Notes: generated from the letters alone by a model not told the origin. 64,000 nucleotides of DNA from Glaciihabitans sp. dw_435 (GCF_018449675.1 NZ_JAAVUZ010000006.1:62001-126000); one strand, 5' to 3'. Shown: positions 35,085 through 42,986, counted from the first letter of the stretch. Numbers and translations are program-made.

Positions 35085-35382
35085 CCGATCCCCCCATCGG
35101 TCACCGGCGGCGCGCCTCGGGCGAGAATTTTGGGGGCGGCCGGAAGGAGTGACTCATGGCGACATCCTTAGCGCTACGCCTTGGGGGCGACCATTCGGCG
35201 TGATGAGCACCCAATGCGTTGGGTGGGGGCGACTATCTCACCGATGGATTATGAGTGAACTGACAGTTGAATTTGCCGTCCGGCTGTTGTAAATAACTTA
35301 GCGAATGATCTGGATCGCTCGCTGGCGGGCCGTCCGTCCGTCCGGCGATCCTTCTTGCGAAACGCGATGAAGGGAGTTGCTC
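35085..35382. other. 298-base gap without a gene
   Basis: I see no ORF with a ribosome site. The stretch contains GC-rich clusters (GGCGGCGCGC near 35106) and the likely promoter of the DUF2795 gene toward its right end. No RNA gene or clear repeat is visible. Confidence 0.45.
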
Positions 35383-35613
35383 ATGTCCACCATCTCGTCC
35401 GAACTTGCTGAATTGTTGAAGGAGTTCGACTACCCCGCTCACCAGAGCGATCTGATTCGCGAAGCTCGCAGGGAAGGCGTACGCGTCGCCGACGTGAACC
35501 GCCTTGCGCGGATGGCACCGCGCAACTATAGCGGCCGGTCTGACGTGATGAGGGAGCTGCGGAGGGATCGTTCGCAGGCACGTTTGACATGGATTCAGTC
35601 CGCCCTAACCTGA
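35383..35613 (+). CDS. DUF2795 domain protein
   Basis: A 76-aa protein. Residues 5-60, including LLKEFDYPAHQSDLIREARR, MAPRNYSGRSDVMRELRRD, match the DUF2795 pattern: a short helical domain whose middle reads DYPA...DL...A and ends with a Tyr-x-x-x-x-DV motif. Function of the domain is not known; it is common in actinobacteria and often duplicated. AGGGAGTTGCTC precedes ATG 35383. Unlike its island neighbours this one is a widely distributed gene type. Confidence 0.78.
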   Translation: MSTISSELAELLKEFDYPAHQSDLIREARREGVRVADVNRLARMAPRNYSGRSDVMRELRRDRSQARLTWIQSALT

Positions 35614-35777
35614 AGTGGTCATCCGAGTGCAATTAGTTCTGGAATCGACCGCGCAGCAGCGTCAGGTGCATCACAATGACGTTGCTGCTCGGCATGACTC
35701 CATTGCATTCCCCCGGAGGCGGCAGCGGCTAGCTAGACGCTCCGCACAAGTGTTACGAACGCGAGGAGGTGGGATTG

Positions 35778-35888
35778 ATGAGAACGGCAACGGAGGAGAC
35801 CGAGCCGGTGAATGAGCGCTTTCTGCGAATCTGGCTTAGTGATTCGGACCTTATCCGCCGCGAGTTCAATGAGGTCGTCGGCGACTGA
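35778..35888 (+). CDS. 36-aa ORF with a strong ribosome site
   Basis: AGGAGG at 35764-35769 stands eight bases before ATG 35778. The frame encodes MRTATEETEPVNERFLRIWL followed by SDSDLIRREFNEVVGD and a TGA stop. The peptide is acidic and amphipathic-helical in its second half, with no signal peptide. Good ribosome spacing and sensible composition argue for translation; no family is recognised. Confidence 0.5.
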   Translation: MRTATEETEPVNERFLRIWLSDSDLIRREFNEVVGD

Positions 35889-36258
35889 TCGCCCAACCGT
35901 TGCGCAGCAGCAGCCGTCCTGGCTTTCAATGCTATGAGCGGGGGCGGTCTCAGAAGTGTTGTTCGACGGACGTGGAAGAAAGCCGAGGCTCGGCGCGGTG
36001 CTGGGCGTATGGAACCTTGTTGCGACTCGGGTTGGCGGAAGCGCCGGGACGACGCGGGATGCTTCCCCCGACCCTCTATCGAGTAGGCGCACGATGTATC
36101 CCAACACGAATTGGAATCAACCGATTCACGCAGCGCGAAGCTGCGGCGGGAGAGTCGTTCTACCTGTCGTGGAACGACGACTCCCGAGTCGGCAACGGCC
36201 GCACAACCATTTGGCCGCATCCCTCAATTCTCTGGTGTACAAGTACTTCGGAAGCCGC
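35889..36258. other. 370-base gap, probably decayed coding DNA
   Basis: Several overlapping frames run through this stretch in both directions, but none shows a ribosome site with family-like sequence. A frame continuing into the ORF at 36259 (LAASLNSLVYKYFGSR) suggests a broken gene whose 5' part is out of frame. Confidence 0.4.
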
Positions 36259-36468
36259 ATGCCCGCACTCAACCCTCACTGGATCGAAGAGCTCTCAATT
36301 CTGGCGAACAGCCCGGGTGGGTTGCAGGTTTCGAGCATCGCCCCGGCCGGCGTCTTCGGCTACATCGGCGCGCTGCACGCCTCCCAGCAGGCGCAGAACC
36401 CGGCGACCTTCCGGGCGGCAGAGGCGCAACCGGAAAGTGAGCTGGCGCCCCTCCGGGTCGCATCCTGA
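36259..36468 (+). CDS. Short ORF of unknown function, possibly a gene remnant
   Basis: A 69-aa frame (MPALNPHWIEELSILANSPG... to LAPLRVAS) with GGAAG four bases before the ATG. Composition is plausible for protein (Ala-rich helix FGYIGALHASQQAQNPATF). The same frame is open further upstream, so it could be the 3' end of a larger disrupted gene at the island border. Low confidence. Confidence 0.3.
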   Translation: MPALNPHWIEELSILANSPGGLQVSSIAPAGVFGYIGALHASQQAQNPATFRAAEAQPESELAPLRVAS

Positions 36469-36498
36469 GCTACAGGGGGCGGATGTCCCGGCCCGGTG

Positions 36499-37137
36499 TC
36501 ACGCCCCGCGGTCTGGTTGGCTCATGTCGCCGGTTGTCGGCACCGTGCCGGTGGGGCCGTACTTGAGGAGCAGCACGCCGTAGTCGGTGGAGAACTCTGC
36601 CGACAGCAGGCGGAGTGCCGTGGCAGGACCGTCTTCGGTGAAGAGCCGTTTGCCCGGGCCGAGCACGATCGGGTACACCCACAGGTTGAGCTCGTCGAAT
36701 AGTCCCTCGGCCAAGAGGGAGCGGGCGAAGTCGATGCTGCCGATCACGTGGATGTTCTCGTGCCGCTCGCGCAGGGCCGCGATGTCGGCCGCGAGGTCGC
36801 CTCCGACCTGATGCGAATCGCGCCACGGCAGCGCCGGCGTACCCCGCGATGCGACGTACTTGGGAATGACGTCAAACTTCTGGGCGATCTCGTTGTCTTG
36901 CCCGTCCAGCTCGTTGGGCCAGTAGGCGGCGAAGATGTCGTAGGTTCGTCGCCCCAGCAGCAGCGCGTCCATCTCGCGGATGCCTGCGATTACGCGGGTG
37001 CCGACGGCGGGGTCTGGCATCGGTGCCTGCCAGCCGCCGAACGTGAATCCACCCTCGGGGTCCTCCTCCGGTCCGCCCGGAGCCTGACCGACTCCGTCGA
37101 GCGTGGTGAACAGATCAATGGAAATACGACCAGACAC
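36499..37137 (-). CDS. Dihydrofolate reductase family protein (RibD C-terminal-like)
   Basis: A 212-aa protein of the RibD-C/DHFR-like fold: MSGRISIDLFTTLDGVGQAP at the start, LLLGRRTYDIFAAYWP, the nucleotide-binding ENIHVIGSIDFARSLLAEGL, and FDELNLWVYPIVLGPGKRLF. Such stand-alone proteins are common NADPH-dependent reductases of unknown substrate in actinobacteria. GTG 37137 is chosen since the fold starts there; a longer frame to 37335 is non-homologous. It marks the return to normal chromosomal composition. Confidence 0.88.
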   Translation of the reverse strand: MSGRISIDLFTTLDGVGQAPGGPEEDPEGGFTFGGWQAPMPDPAVGTRVIAGIREMDALLLGRRTYDIFAAYWPNELDGQDNEIAQKFDVIPKYVASRGTPALPWRDSHQVGGDLAADIAALRERHENIHVIGSIDFARSLLAEGLFDELNLWVYPIVLGPGKRLFTEDGPATALRLLSAEFSTDYGVLLLKYGPTGTVPTTGDMSQPDRGA

Positions 37138-37247
37138 GAGTCCTCCTCCCGGCGGGGCGCCAATGCCACCGCGCGTCCGGCCATCGTCTCCGCCCGCCGC
37201 GGGAGAAGTCAAGGACCCGACGTGACGTCCGAAAGCTCTTCCCGAAA

Positions 37248-37502
37248 CTACTGGCCAGGAACGCGTGCCGGGCTGTTCATAGAGTGGGCCACCTGTGCCG
37301 CCGTCAGGGCCGTGCGGCCGCCGCAGTGCGTGCACTCATTTCGGTAGCGAGTGGAGAAGGAGAAGAGCGGAACGAAAAAGAGGGTGAACTTGTTCGACGC
37401 CTTGATCACGTTCTGCTGCGCGTTCGTGTGGCAGAACCCGCACACAAACGTGACGACGTTGATGAGCTGCTCTGACATGCGCGTACCGAACAAGAGGAAC
37501 AT
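37248..37502 (-). CDS. Zinc-ribbon domain protein
   Basis: An 84-aa protein, MFLLFGTRMSEQLINVVTFV then C21-GF-C24 and C57-TH-C60: two CxxC pairs that would bind one zinc. Between them is a hydrophobic stretch (FTLFFVPLFSFSTRY). This is the zinc-ribbon-15-like actinobacterial family, in which the N-terminus MFLLFGTR is typical. ATG 37502 is preferred over the longer frame to 37583 for that reason. Confidence 0.85.
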   Translation of the reverse strand: MFLLFGTRMSEQLINVVTFVCGFCHTNAQQNVIKASNKFTLFFVPLFSFSTRYRNECTHCGGRTALTAAQVAHSMNSPARVPGQ

Positions 37503-37600
37503 CTCACCATCATGGCGGTCACCCTCGGGCGTTCCCGATTCGTGCCATTCCATTGACTCGGGTGGCGAGCTGTGGGAGTGCAACCGGCGTGCCTCACGCA

Positions 37601-37635
37601 GAAAGCCCTCCGCCCGTTGAGGGCAGAGGGCTTTC
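37601..37635. terminator. Hairpin between zinc-ribbon and PRC-barrel genes
   Basis: GAAAGCCCTC at 37601-37610 pairs with GAGGGCTTTC at 37626-37635; CGCCC and GGGCA in the loop can extend it. It lies 20 bases after the PRC-barrel stop on the minus strand and resembles a bidirectional intrinsic terminator. Confidence 0.72.
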
Positions 37636-37654
37636 GGATGTCGCGTGGCGCGGG

Positions 37655-38011
37655 TTAGCGACGACCGAGTCGACGTTCTCCCGCGGAGCCGGTGACGTAC
37701 GCCATGTCGTAGTGGGCGAACAGTTCGGATTCCTGCGTGGACTGCAGCTCGCCATCGGTGGCGATGAACGGCGCATCCTTGATGAGCTTTTTGGTGAACA
37801 TGACCTTGAGGTGCTTCGGGGCGACGAGCGCGCCGGTCAGTGGCACGAAGACGAGCTTCTGGCCTCCGAGGATGCCCACGTGCACGGCCGCGAACGCCGG
37901 CTGGTCCGTAGACGTGTCAAAGTACAGGCTCTCGAGGGTTCCGACCTTGCTCTCGGTGTTGTCCACGACGGACAGCCCGATCCAGTCGCGTAGGTTTTCC
38001 GCTTCAAACAT
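37655..38011 (-). CDS. PRC-barrel domain protein
   Basis: A 118-aa protein. Residues 5-80 form a PRC barrel: LRDWIGLSVVDNTESKVGTLESLYFD, PAFAAVHVGILGGQKLVFVP. A short C-terminal helical part (ESELFAHYDMAYVTGSAGERRLGRR) follows. PRC barrels are small adaptor domains in stress and RNA-processing proteins; here it is stand-alone. Start ATG 38011. Confidence 0.87.
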   Translation of the reverse strand: MFEAENLRDWIGLSVVDNTESKVGTLESLYFDTSTDQPAFAAVHVGILGGQKLVFVPLTGALVAPKHLKVMFTKKLIKDAPFIATDGELQSTQESELFAHYDMAYVTGSAGERRLGRR

Positions 38012-38098
38012 GCTGGTGCCTTTCCTGGCGGGACCCCTTCCAGCCGTTGGCCTAACGCTAGCGCTCGCCGATGCGTAAAGGCTGATCCGGAGGCGTAA

Positions 38099-38470
38099 CT
38101 ACGCGCCGGCGTTTGCGATGAACTCGCAGATCGTAAAAACAACAACGACCCCGCCGACCCCGGCCCACGAGGTCCAGGCGGCCCGACGCTTTTGCACCAG
38201 AAAAATGATCATCAGGATCAGCGCGACCGTGGCCACCAGAATGCTGCCGATGGGACCGATCACCATGGTCGAATTTACGAGCGACGCGTTGGAGCAGCTG
38301 TTCGTGCAGCTGAATCCGAACAACATAGTCAACAGCGCGGAGAACAGCGCCAGCGGAATGAGCACAACGGCTCCGATCGCTGCGAGCCACCGGTCGCCGG
38401 CGAGCGATCGGGGAGCAAGCTGCGGGGCGGATGGCACGGGCTCGGGTGTGGGCGTGCTGTCGATGGACAT
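38099..38470 (-). CDS. Small membrane protein of unknown function
   Basis: A 123-aa product. A Pro-rich N-terminus (DSTPTPEPVPSAPQLAPRS) precedes three hydrophobic segments, near residues 32-55, 70-90 and 98-120. A Cys pair occurs in FSCTNSCSNAS between the first two, probably exposed outside the membrane and able to form a disulfide. ATG 38470 follows the pattern of related short actinobacterial proteins; the role is unknown. Confidence 0.72.
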   Translation of the reverse strand: MSIDSTPTPEPVPSAPQLAPRSLAGDRWLAAIGAVVLIPLALFSALLTMLFGFSCTNSCSNASLVNSTMVIGPIGSILVATVALILMIIFLVQKRRAAWTSWAGVGGVVVVFTICEFIANAGA

Positions 38471-38496
38471 CCCTGACCTTAGCGTCACCCCAACGC

Positions 38497-38532
38497 AGAA
38501 AGGCCCGACTCCGAGGGGAGCCGGGCCTTTCT
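38497..38532. terminator. Bidirectional terminator hairpin
   Basis: AGAAAGGCCCG at 38497-38507 pairs with CGGGCCTTTCT at 38522-38532, with inner pairs CTCC/GGAG. A- and T-rich ends on each side allow termination in both directions; on the minus strand it serves the hydrolase gene ending at 38541. Confidence 0.85.
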
Positions 38533-38540
38533 GACGGGTG

Positions 38541-39362
38541 TTACTTCTTGATGAAGTCGAGGATGTCCTGGTCGAGTTCGGCCTGGTAGTCGCCGAAGAT
38601 GCCGTGCGGGGCGCCCGGGTACACCTTCAGCGTGCCGTCCTTGACGAGCTCGATCGACTTGAGCGCGGCGTCCTTGATCGGAACGATCTGGTCGTCGTCG
38701 CCCTGGGCGATGAAGATCGGCACGTTGAGGGCCTTGAGGTCCTCGGTGAAGTCGGTCTCGGAGAACGCCTTGATGCAGTCGTACGCGGCGGCGAGGTTGA
38801 CGTTCATGCCCTGGCGCCAGAAGTCGCGCTTGTTGCCCTCGGTGACCTTGTTGCCTTCGCGGTTGCCGCCGAAGAACGGTTCGGAGAGGTCGATCCAGAA
38901 CTGCGAGGCGTTGGCGAGCACGCCGGCGCGGATGTCGTCGAAGGCGGAGATCGGCAGGCCGTCGGGGTTGGCCTCGCTCTGCACCATGATGGGCGGCACG
39001 GCGCCGGCGGTGATGACCTTGACGACGCGGTCCTGGCCGTACTGCGCCGCGTAGCGAACCGCTTCGCCACCACCCGTGGAGTGACCGATAACGACGAGGT
39101 TGGTGAGGTCGAGCGACTCGACGAGTTCCGAGACATCCTTGGCGTAGGTGTCCATGTCGTTGCCGGTGTAGGTCTTCGACGAGCGGCCGTGACCGCGGCG
39201 GTCGTGCGCGATGGCACGGAAGCCGTTATCAGCGAGCAGCTTCACCTCGACTGCCCACGCGTCGGATGACAGGGGCCAGCCGTGGCTGAGCAGAACGGGC
39301 TGTCCCTCGCCCTGATCGGTGTAGTAGATCTCGGTTCCGTCTGAGGTGGTGAAGTAAGGCAT
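38541..39362 (-). CDS. Alpha/beta hydrolase, non-haem chloroperoxidase-like
   Basis: A 273-aa protein of the arylesterase/non-haem haloperoxidase group. The oxyanion segment LSHGWPLSSDAW, the nucleophile elbow VIGHSTGGGEAVRY (Ser), the acid in QGDDDQIVP and the histidine in PGAPHGIFG complete the triad. RRGHGRSS before the elbow is typical. The physiological reaction is probably ester hydrolysis or perhydrolysis. Monocistronic: a terminator lies downstream and 199 bases of spacer upstream. Confidence 0.9.
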   Translation of the reverse strand: MPYFTTSDGTEIYYTDQGEGQPVLLSHGWPLSSDAWAVEVKLLADNGFRAIAHDRRGHGRSSKTYTGNDMDTYAKDVSELVESLDLTNLVVIGHSTGGGEAVRYAAQYGQDRVVKVITAGAVPPIMVQSEANPDGLPISAFDDIRAGVLANASQFWIDLSEPFFGGNREGNKVTEGNKRDFWRQGMNVNLAAAYDCIKAFSETDFTEDLKALNVPIFIAQGDDDQIVPIKDAALKSIELVKDGTLKVYPGAPHGIFGDYQAELDQDILDFIKK

Positions 39363-39467
39363 GGGGGTCCGTCTCCTTGTGGGTGATGATGATGTTCCTC
39401 GGATTCCACGGTATTCACGGAACGTGGGGAATCGTCAAGCAGAATCCCAGAATGCGCTCAATGAATA

Positions 39468-39494
39468 AGGGTCAGCACTGAATGTGCTGACCCT
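39468..39494. terminator. Hairpin between SDR and hydrolase genes
   Basis: AGGGTCAGCAC at 39468-39478 pairs perfectly with 39484-39494 around TGAAT. Read on the minus strand it follows the SDR gene end by 68 bases and is followed by TATTCATTG, a weak T-rich tail. Confidence 0.6.
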
Positions 39495-39505
39495 GGATTG
39501 CGAAC

Positions 39506-39535
39506 GAGTGGATGCCCCGGCCCGGGGCATCCACT
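39506..39535. terminator. Second hairpin downstream of the SDR gene
   Basis: GAGTGGATGCCCC at 39506-39518 pairs with GGGGCATCCACTC at 39523-39535, loop GGCC. It lies 27 bases after the SDR stop (minus strand). No T-run is seen; with the hairpin at 39468 it may act as a tandem terminator. Confidence 0.55.
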
Positions 39536-39561
39536 CATCCTGACGTTCGACCGCGCGAACG

Positions 39562-40584
39562 TTACTGAACCGACCAGCCGCCGTCCGACGGAAGCACTGC
39601 GCCGTTGATGTTGACGCCGTCATCGCTGAGAAGGAAGGTGATCGACGCGGCCAGTTGTTCGGCCGTCGCGACCGTGGGGATGCTGCGCTGGAATGGCGAC
39701 AGGCGGGCGGATCCGGTCTCGGACGGCGTGCCGAGGTTCGGGATGCCGGTCGCGACGCCACCGGGGGCGACGGCGTTGACGCGGATGCCGTCGGGTCCAT
39801 ACATGAACGCTGCGCTGCGGGTCAGGCCGACCACGCCGTGCTTGGAGACGGTGTAGGCGTTGCCGGATGCGTTGCCGCGAAGGCCCGCTTCCGAGGCGGT
39901 GTTCACGATCGATCCCTTGCCTGCCGCGAGCATGGCGGGGATCACGGCGCGGGTGAGCTTGAACGAGCCGGTGAGGTTGATGTTGATGACGCGGTCCCAC
40001 ACCTGGTCGGTCGTCTCGTGCAGGCGCGAGAAGTCATCATTGATGCCGGCGATGTTGGCGAGACCGTCGATGCGGTCACCCGCGGCGGCGACGATCGCGT
40101 CGATGTCGGGCTGCTTGGTGATGTCGCCGGCAACGGTCACGATCGTGGCGTCGGGGAGGGAGGCGGCGAACTCGGCGAGCTTGTCCACCGAGATGTCGAC
40201 CGCGATGACGCGGCCACCCTCGCGTGCGATGCGCGTTGCCGTTGCCCGACCGATACCCGAAGCGGCGCCGGTGACAACGACCGTTGTGCCGTCAAATCGT
40301 CCGGGGGTGATGCGCTCGCGCCACACCGCGGCGTCGTCGCTCTCCTCGGTCGGCATGACGCCACCGTTGGCCTGCATGACGAGGCCGTCAACGACGGACT
40401 GGGGCATCTGGCCCTGGCTCATGACAACCAGCTGCTGCAGTGGCAGCCCGCCGATCGGGGCGAGGGAGTCTTCGTTGGCCCCGGACGCTGCGAGCAATCC
40501 GCGCACGAGCGGACCCCCGACGGGATGGGCAAGCCAGGCGGCAATCGAGCTATTAGCGGTGAGGGGCTTCTCGGTGTCAGACAT
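39562..40584 (-). CDS. SDR-family oxidoreductase with an N-terminal extension
   Basis: A 340-aa protein. Residues about 95-340 form a classical short-chain dehydrogenase: TTVVVTGAASGIGRATATRI (nucleotide loop), NIAGIN, NTASEAG (Ser), AYTVSKHG (Tyr-x-x-x-Lys) and the NAVAPGGVATG segment. Residues 1-90 are an added helical domain (LVRGLLAASGANEDSLAPIG, LPLQQLVVMSQGQMPQSVVD) which resembles C-terminal segments of some GH3 beta-glucosidases, as far as I recall. A palindromic operator precedes the gene. Substrate unknown. Confidence 0.88.
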   Translation of the reverse strand: MSDTEKPLTANSSIAAWLAHPVGGPLVRGLLAASGANEDSLAPIGGLPLQQLVVMSQGQMPQSVVDGLVMQANGGVMPTEESDDAAVWRERITPGRFDGTTVVVTGAASGIGRATATRIAREGGRVIAVDISVDKLAEFAASLPDATIVTVAGDITKQPDIDAIVAAAGDRIDGLANIAGINDDFSRLHETTDQVWDRVININLTGSFKLTRAVIPAMLAAGKGSIVNTASEAGLRGNASGNAYTVSKHGVVGLTRSAAFMYGPDGIRVNAVAPGGVATGIPNLGTPSETGSARLSPFQRSIPTVATAEQLAASITFLLSDDGVNINGAVLPSDGGWSVQ

Positions 40585-40650
40585 GCGATCTTCCTTTCGT
40601 CGTGCTCCGGTGCACGACTCATCAGTTCCAGAGTGCTCTGCCTCGACGGA

Positions 40651-40671
40651 GGTGTCAACTAAGTTGACACC
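40651..40671. promoter_or_regulatory. Palindromic operator upstream of the SDR gene
   Basis: GGTGTCAAC at 40651-40659 and GTTGACACC at 40663-40671 are exact complements with a TAA centre. On the minus strand the distal arm contains TTGACA, a consensus -35 box for the SDR gene at 40584. A dimeric repressor bound here would mask the promoter. The repressor is not identified; the adjacent HxlR gene is one candidate. Confidence 0.7.
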
Positions 40672-40716
40672 CTTGCGGGAAGCTCACAGCGGGCTCAAGG
40701 AATCCTCGAGGACATG

Positions 40717-41061
40717 CTAGCTGCGGTCGCGGGCCGCGAGGATTTCGGGCACGTGCGCTTCGGCCCATTCCCGCACCGCGCGCAAGGGTCCGAGCAGCGA
40801 GAGCCCAAGCTCCGTGAGGTCGTACTCAACTCGCGGCGGGTTCTCGGCGTAGGCGGTTCTGGTCAGCAGTCCGTCGGCTTCCATCGAGCGCAGCGTCTCC
40901 GTCAGCACCTTCGGGGTGATGCCCTGGATGCGCGTGCGCAGGTCACTGAAGCGCATGGGCCCCTCGGCGAGGGCATTGACGACGAACACCGTCCAGCGTG
41001 CGCCGATGCGGTGCAGAACCACCCGGCTGGGGCAGGTCGCTGACATCACGTTGTAGGCCAT
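40717..41061 (-). CDS. HxlR-family transcriptional regulator
   Basis: A 114-aa winged-helix protein. Cys10 in SATCPSRVVLHRIGARWTVF is in the position used for redox or aldehyde sensing by several HxlR proteins. The HTH is MRFSDLRTRIQGITPKVLTE and the wing is SMEADGLLTRTAYAENPPRV. It is divergent from an SDR gene at 41150, the usual arrangement in which HxlR controls a neighbouring oxidoreductase. Confidence 0.9.
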   Translation of the reverse strand: MAYNVMSATCPSRVVLHRIGARWTVFVVNALAEGPMRFSDLRTRIQGITPKVLTETLRSMEADGLLTRTAYAENPPRVEYDLTELGLSLLGPLRAVREWAEAHVPEILAARDRS

Positions 41062-41093
41062 GGTCGTCCTCCGCTGGTTACCTTGAAGTGCCC

Positions 41094-41110
41094 GGTATCA
41101 AAACCATACC
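41094..41110. promoter_or_regulatory. Inverted repeat between hxlR-type and SDR genes
   Basis: GGTAT at 41094-41098 and ATACC at 41106-41110 with a 7-base spacer, plus a related GGTTACC at 41076-41082, lie in the 88-base divergent region. They are candidate HxlR binding sites; arms are short, so confidence is low. Confidence 0.4.
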
Positions 41111-41149
41111 GTGATCACTGTCCACGGAATCAACGAGAGAGGCACTCCC

Positions 41150-41821
41150 ATGACAGAGACATTGACGGGGCAACACGTACTGGTGATCGGCGGCGCGCGC
41201 TTCCTGGGGGCCGCGATCGCGGAGAGGGCCCGGGCAGAGGGCGCGACGGTGACAATCGCTTCCCACACACCTAGTGACGCACCGGATCGCGTGCACATCG
41301 ACTTCCTCGACGAGCGCACCATCGCGGCGGCGGCGCAGCGGATTGGTGCGGTGGATCACGTGGTGTCCCTGGCATCGCTTCCCCACGATGTTCCGATCGG
41401 CCTGATCGAGAGGGATTCGGTAGTTGCCGCCCTCGAGGCGAAGGTCATCGGCCCCCTGCTGGTGGCCAAGCACTTCGAGATCCGCCGGTCCCTGCTGCTG
41501 TTCTCGGGCGTTGTGGGGTGGCGCCCAGGCCCCGCATCCACGATCAAGGGCATTGCGAACGGGGCGGTGTCATTCGCGGCAACGCACCTGGCCGCCGAAC
41601 TCGCTCCCGTGCGCGTCAATGCGATCTCGCCGGGCATCATCGACTCCGGTGCCTGGGACGCGAAGGGTGACGCGAAGTCCGGCTTCCTCGCGGGAGCCGC
41701 GGGCCGCACTCGCGTCGGCCGCACCGGCACGCTCGAGGACATCACTGACGCGGCGATGTGGCTGCTGACCGCCGGCTATGTCACCGGTGAGACGATCCAC
41801 ATCGAGGGCGGGCGTGCCTGA
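41150..41821 (+). CDS. Atypical SDR-family protein lacking the catalytic tyrosine
   Basis: A 223-aa Rossmann protein. The nucleotide loop is VLVIGGARFLGAAIAERAR and the fold continues to RVNAISPGIIDSGAWD and VTGETIHIEGGRA. At the usual Tyr-x-x-x-Lys position the sequence is ASTIKG: the lysine is kept but tyrosine is replaced by Ala, as in several sensor-like or alternative-mechanism SDRs. It is controlled most likely by the divergent HxlR protein. ATG 41150 follows GAGAGGCACTCCC. Confidence 0.85.
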   Translation: MTETLTGQHVLVIGGARFLGAAIAERARAEGATVTIASHTPSDAPDRVHIDFLDERTIAAAAQRIGAVDHVVSLASLPHDVPIGLIERDSVVAALEAKVIGPLLVAKHFEIRRSLLLFSGVVGWRPGPASTIKGIANGAVSFAATHLAAELAPVRVNAISPGIIDSGAWDAKGDAKSGFLAGAAGRTRVGRTGTLEDITDAAMWLLTAGYVTGETIHIEGGRA

Positions 41822-41903
41822 CCGGAACCGCCACGTCGACACCGGACGGGATACGCCTCCCACCGACGTGTCATCTCCGGCCGCAGCGGGTCGGGACCGT
41901 CGT

Positions 41904-42377
41904 TCACAGCGCGCGGCTGTAGCAGAGCGAGATGTCCGAGCCGACGTAGTGACCGAACAGCGGGATGGGCTCGTAGCCTTCGCGCTCGTAGAAACGAATC
42001 GCGTCGGGCTGGGCGGTACCGGTTTCGAGCACCAGCCGGGTCATGCCGAGACCGCGGGCGCGATCCTCGAGGGCGCGCAGCACGGCGGTGGCAGCACCGG
42101 TTCCGCGCGCGGACGGATGCGCGAACATGCGCTTGATCTCCGCGACGTTCGGGCCAAGCACCGAGTCATCCAGCGGACGAAGCCCGCCGCACGCGATCGC
42201 GGCACCGTCGGCGGTGCGCGCCACGAGGAACACGGGCACGTCCTTCGCCGACGGGGGAGTGCCGGGCTCGTGGTCGTCCCTGCCGTATCGCGCGTCGAGC
42301 TCGACGCGCTGCGCCTTCCGCAGGGCGTCAGCATCCGCGTGGTCGTAGGGGACCTCATCGATCTGCCAGTGCGTCAT
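41904..42377 (-). CDS. GNAT-family N-acetyltransferase
   Basis: A 157-aa acetyltransferase. Motif A (acetyl-CoA binding) is IKRMFAHPSARGTGAATAVLRAL, followed by LVLETGTAQPDAIRFYEREGYEPI (motif B). The ATG overlaps the stop of the upstream TetR gene (ATGA), so the two are one transcription unit. The acceptor molecule is unknown; co-transcription with a regulator suggests a detoxification or stress role. Confidence 0.87.
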   Translation of the reverse strand: MTHWQIDEVPYDHADADALRKAQRVELDARYGRDDHEPGTPPSAKDVPVFLVARTADGAAIACGGLRPLDDSVLGPNVAEIKRMFAHPSARGTGAATAVLRALEDRARGLGMTRLVLETGTAQPDAIRFYEREGYEPIPLFGHYVGSDISLCYSRAL

Positions 42378-42931
42378 CGCGTCGTCCCCGGGGTAATCAG
42401 CTCTTGCAGAAGAGCGCCGTAATAGTGGATGACCCGGGCCGGGGCATCCGCTTGCAAATCTGTGTCTTCGACCACCCACAGGGCGTACAGAAGTCCCCCG
42501 ACGAGGGCGGCAGCCAGTCGTGCCCGCAGCTCCGCGTCCGGACCGGTGAGGCGATCGCGCAGCGGGGCGACGAATGCCGTCTCGTGATAACTCTGCAGCC
42601 GGGGGCCGATGGCGTCCGCGCCGCTCGCCCGCACGAGCGCCAGGAACACTCCGCGTACCTGATCGTGCTGGCCGAGGACGTACTCGATCACGTCCTCGCC
42701 AAGTGTTTCGGCCGGGCCCGCGAACATTGGCGGCCCGGTCAGCGCGGCGGTCATCGTGTCGAGGAAGAGGCTCTCCTTGGAACCGTAGTGGCGCATTACG
42801 AGGGCCGGATCGACACCGGCGGCGGTCGCAATGTCGCGCACCGTGGTGCCCGAGTACCCCTGCCGGGCAAACAGCTCGGTCGCGGCGGCCCAGATCGCCT
42901 CTTTGGACGTGGGGGCTGCGGCGTTCACCAC
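42374..42931 (-). CDS. TetR-family transcriptional regulator
   Basis: About 185 aa. The N-terminal HTH reads AIWAAATELFARQGYSGTTV and DIATAAGVDPALVMRHYGSK, followed by a helical ligand domain with a TetR C-terminal pattern (YHETAFVAPLRDRLTGPD). GTG 42931 (or 42928) gives a compact N-terminus; an ATG at 42970 would add thirteen residues reaching to the divergent cls2 start region. It is overlapped by the GNAT gene and may also control divergent cls2. Confidence 0.87.
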   Translation of the reverse strand: MVNAAAPTSKEAIWAAATELFARQGYSGTTVRDIATAAGVDPALVMRHYGSKESLFLDTMTAALTGPPMFAGPAETLGEDVIEYVLGQHDQVRGVFLALVRASGADAIGPRLQSYHETAFVAPLRDRLTGPDAELRARLAAALVGGLLYALWVVEDTDLQADAPARVIHYYGALLQELITPGTTR

Positions 42932-42986
42932 CGAAGCGTAACAAGCGGCCCCGGGACCTGACATCCGCACGGGGTACGCTCACCTC

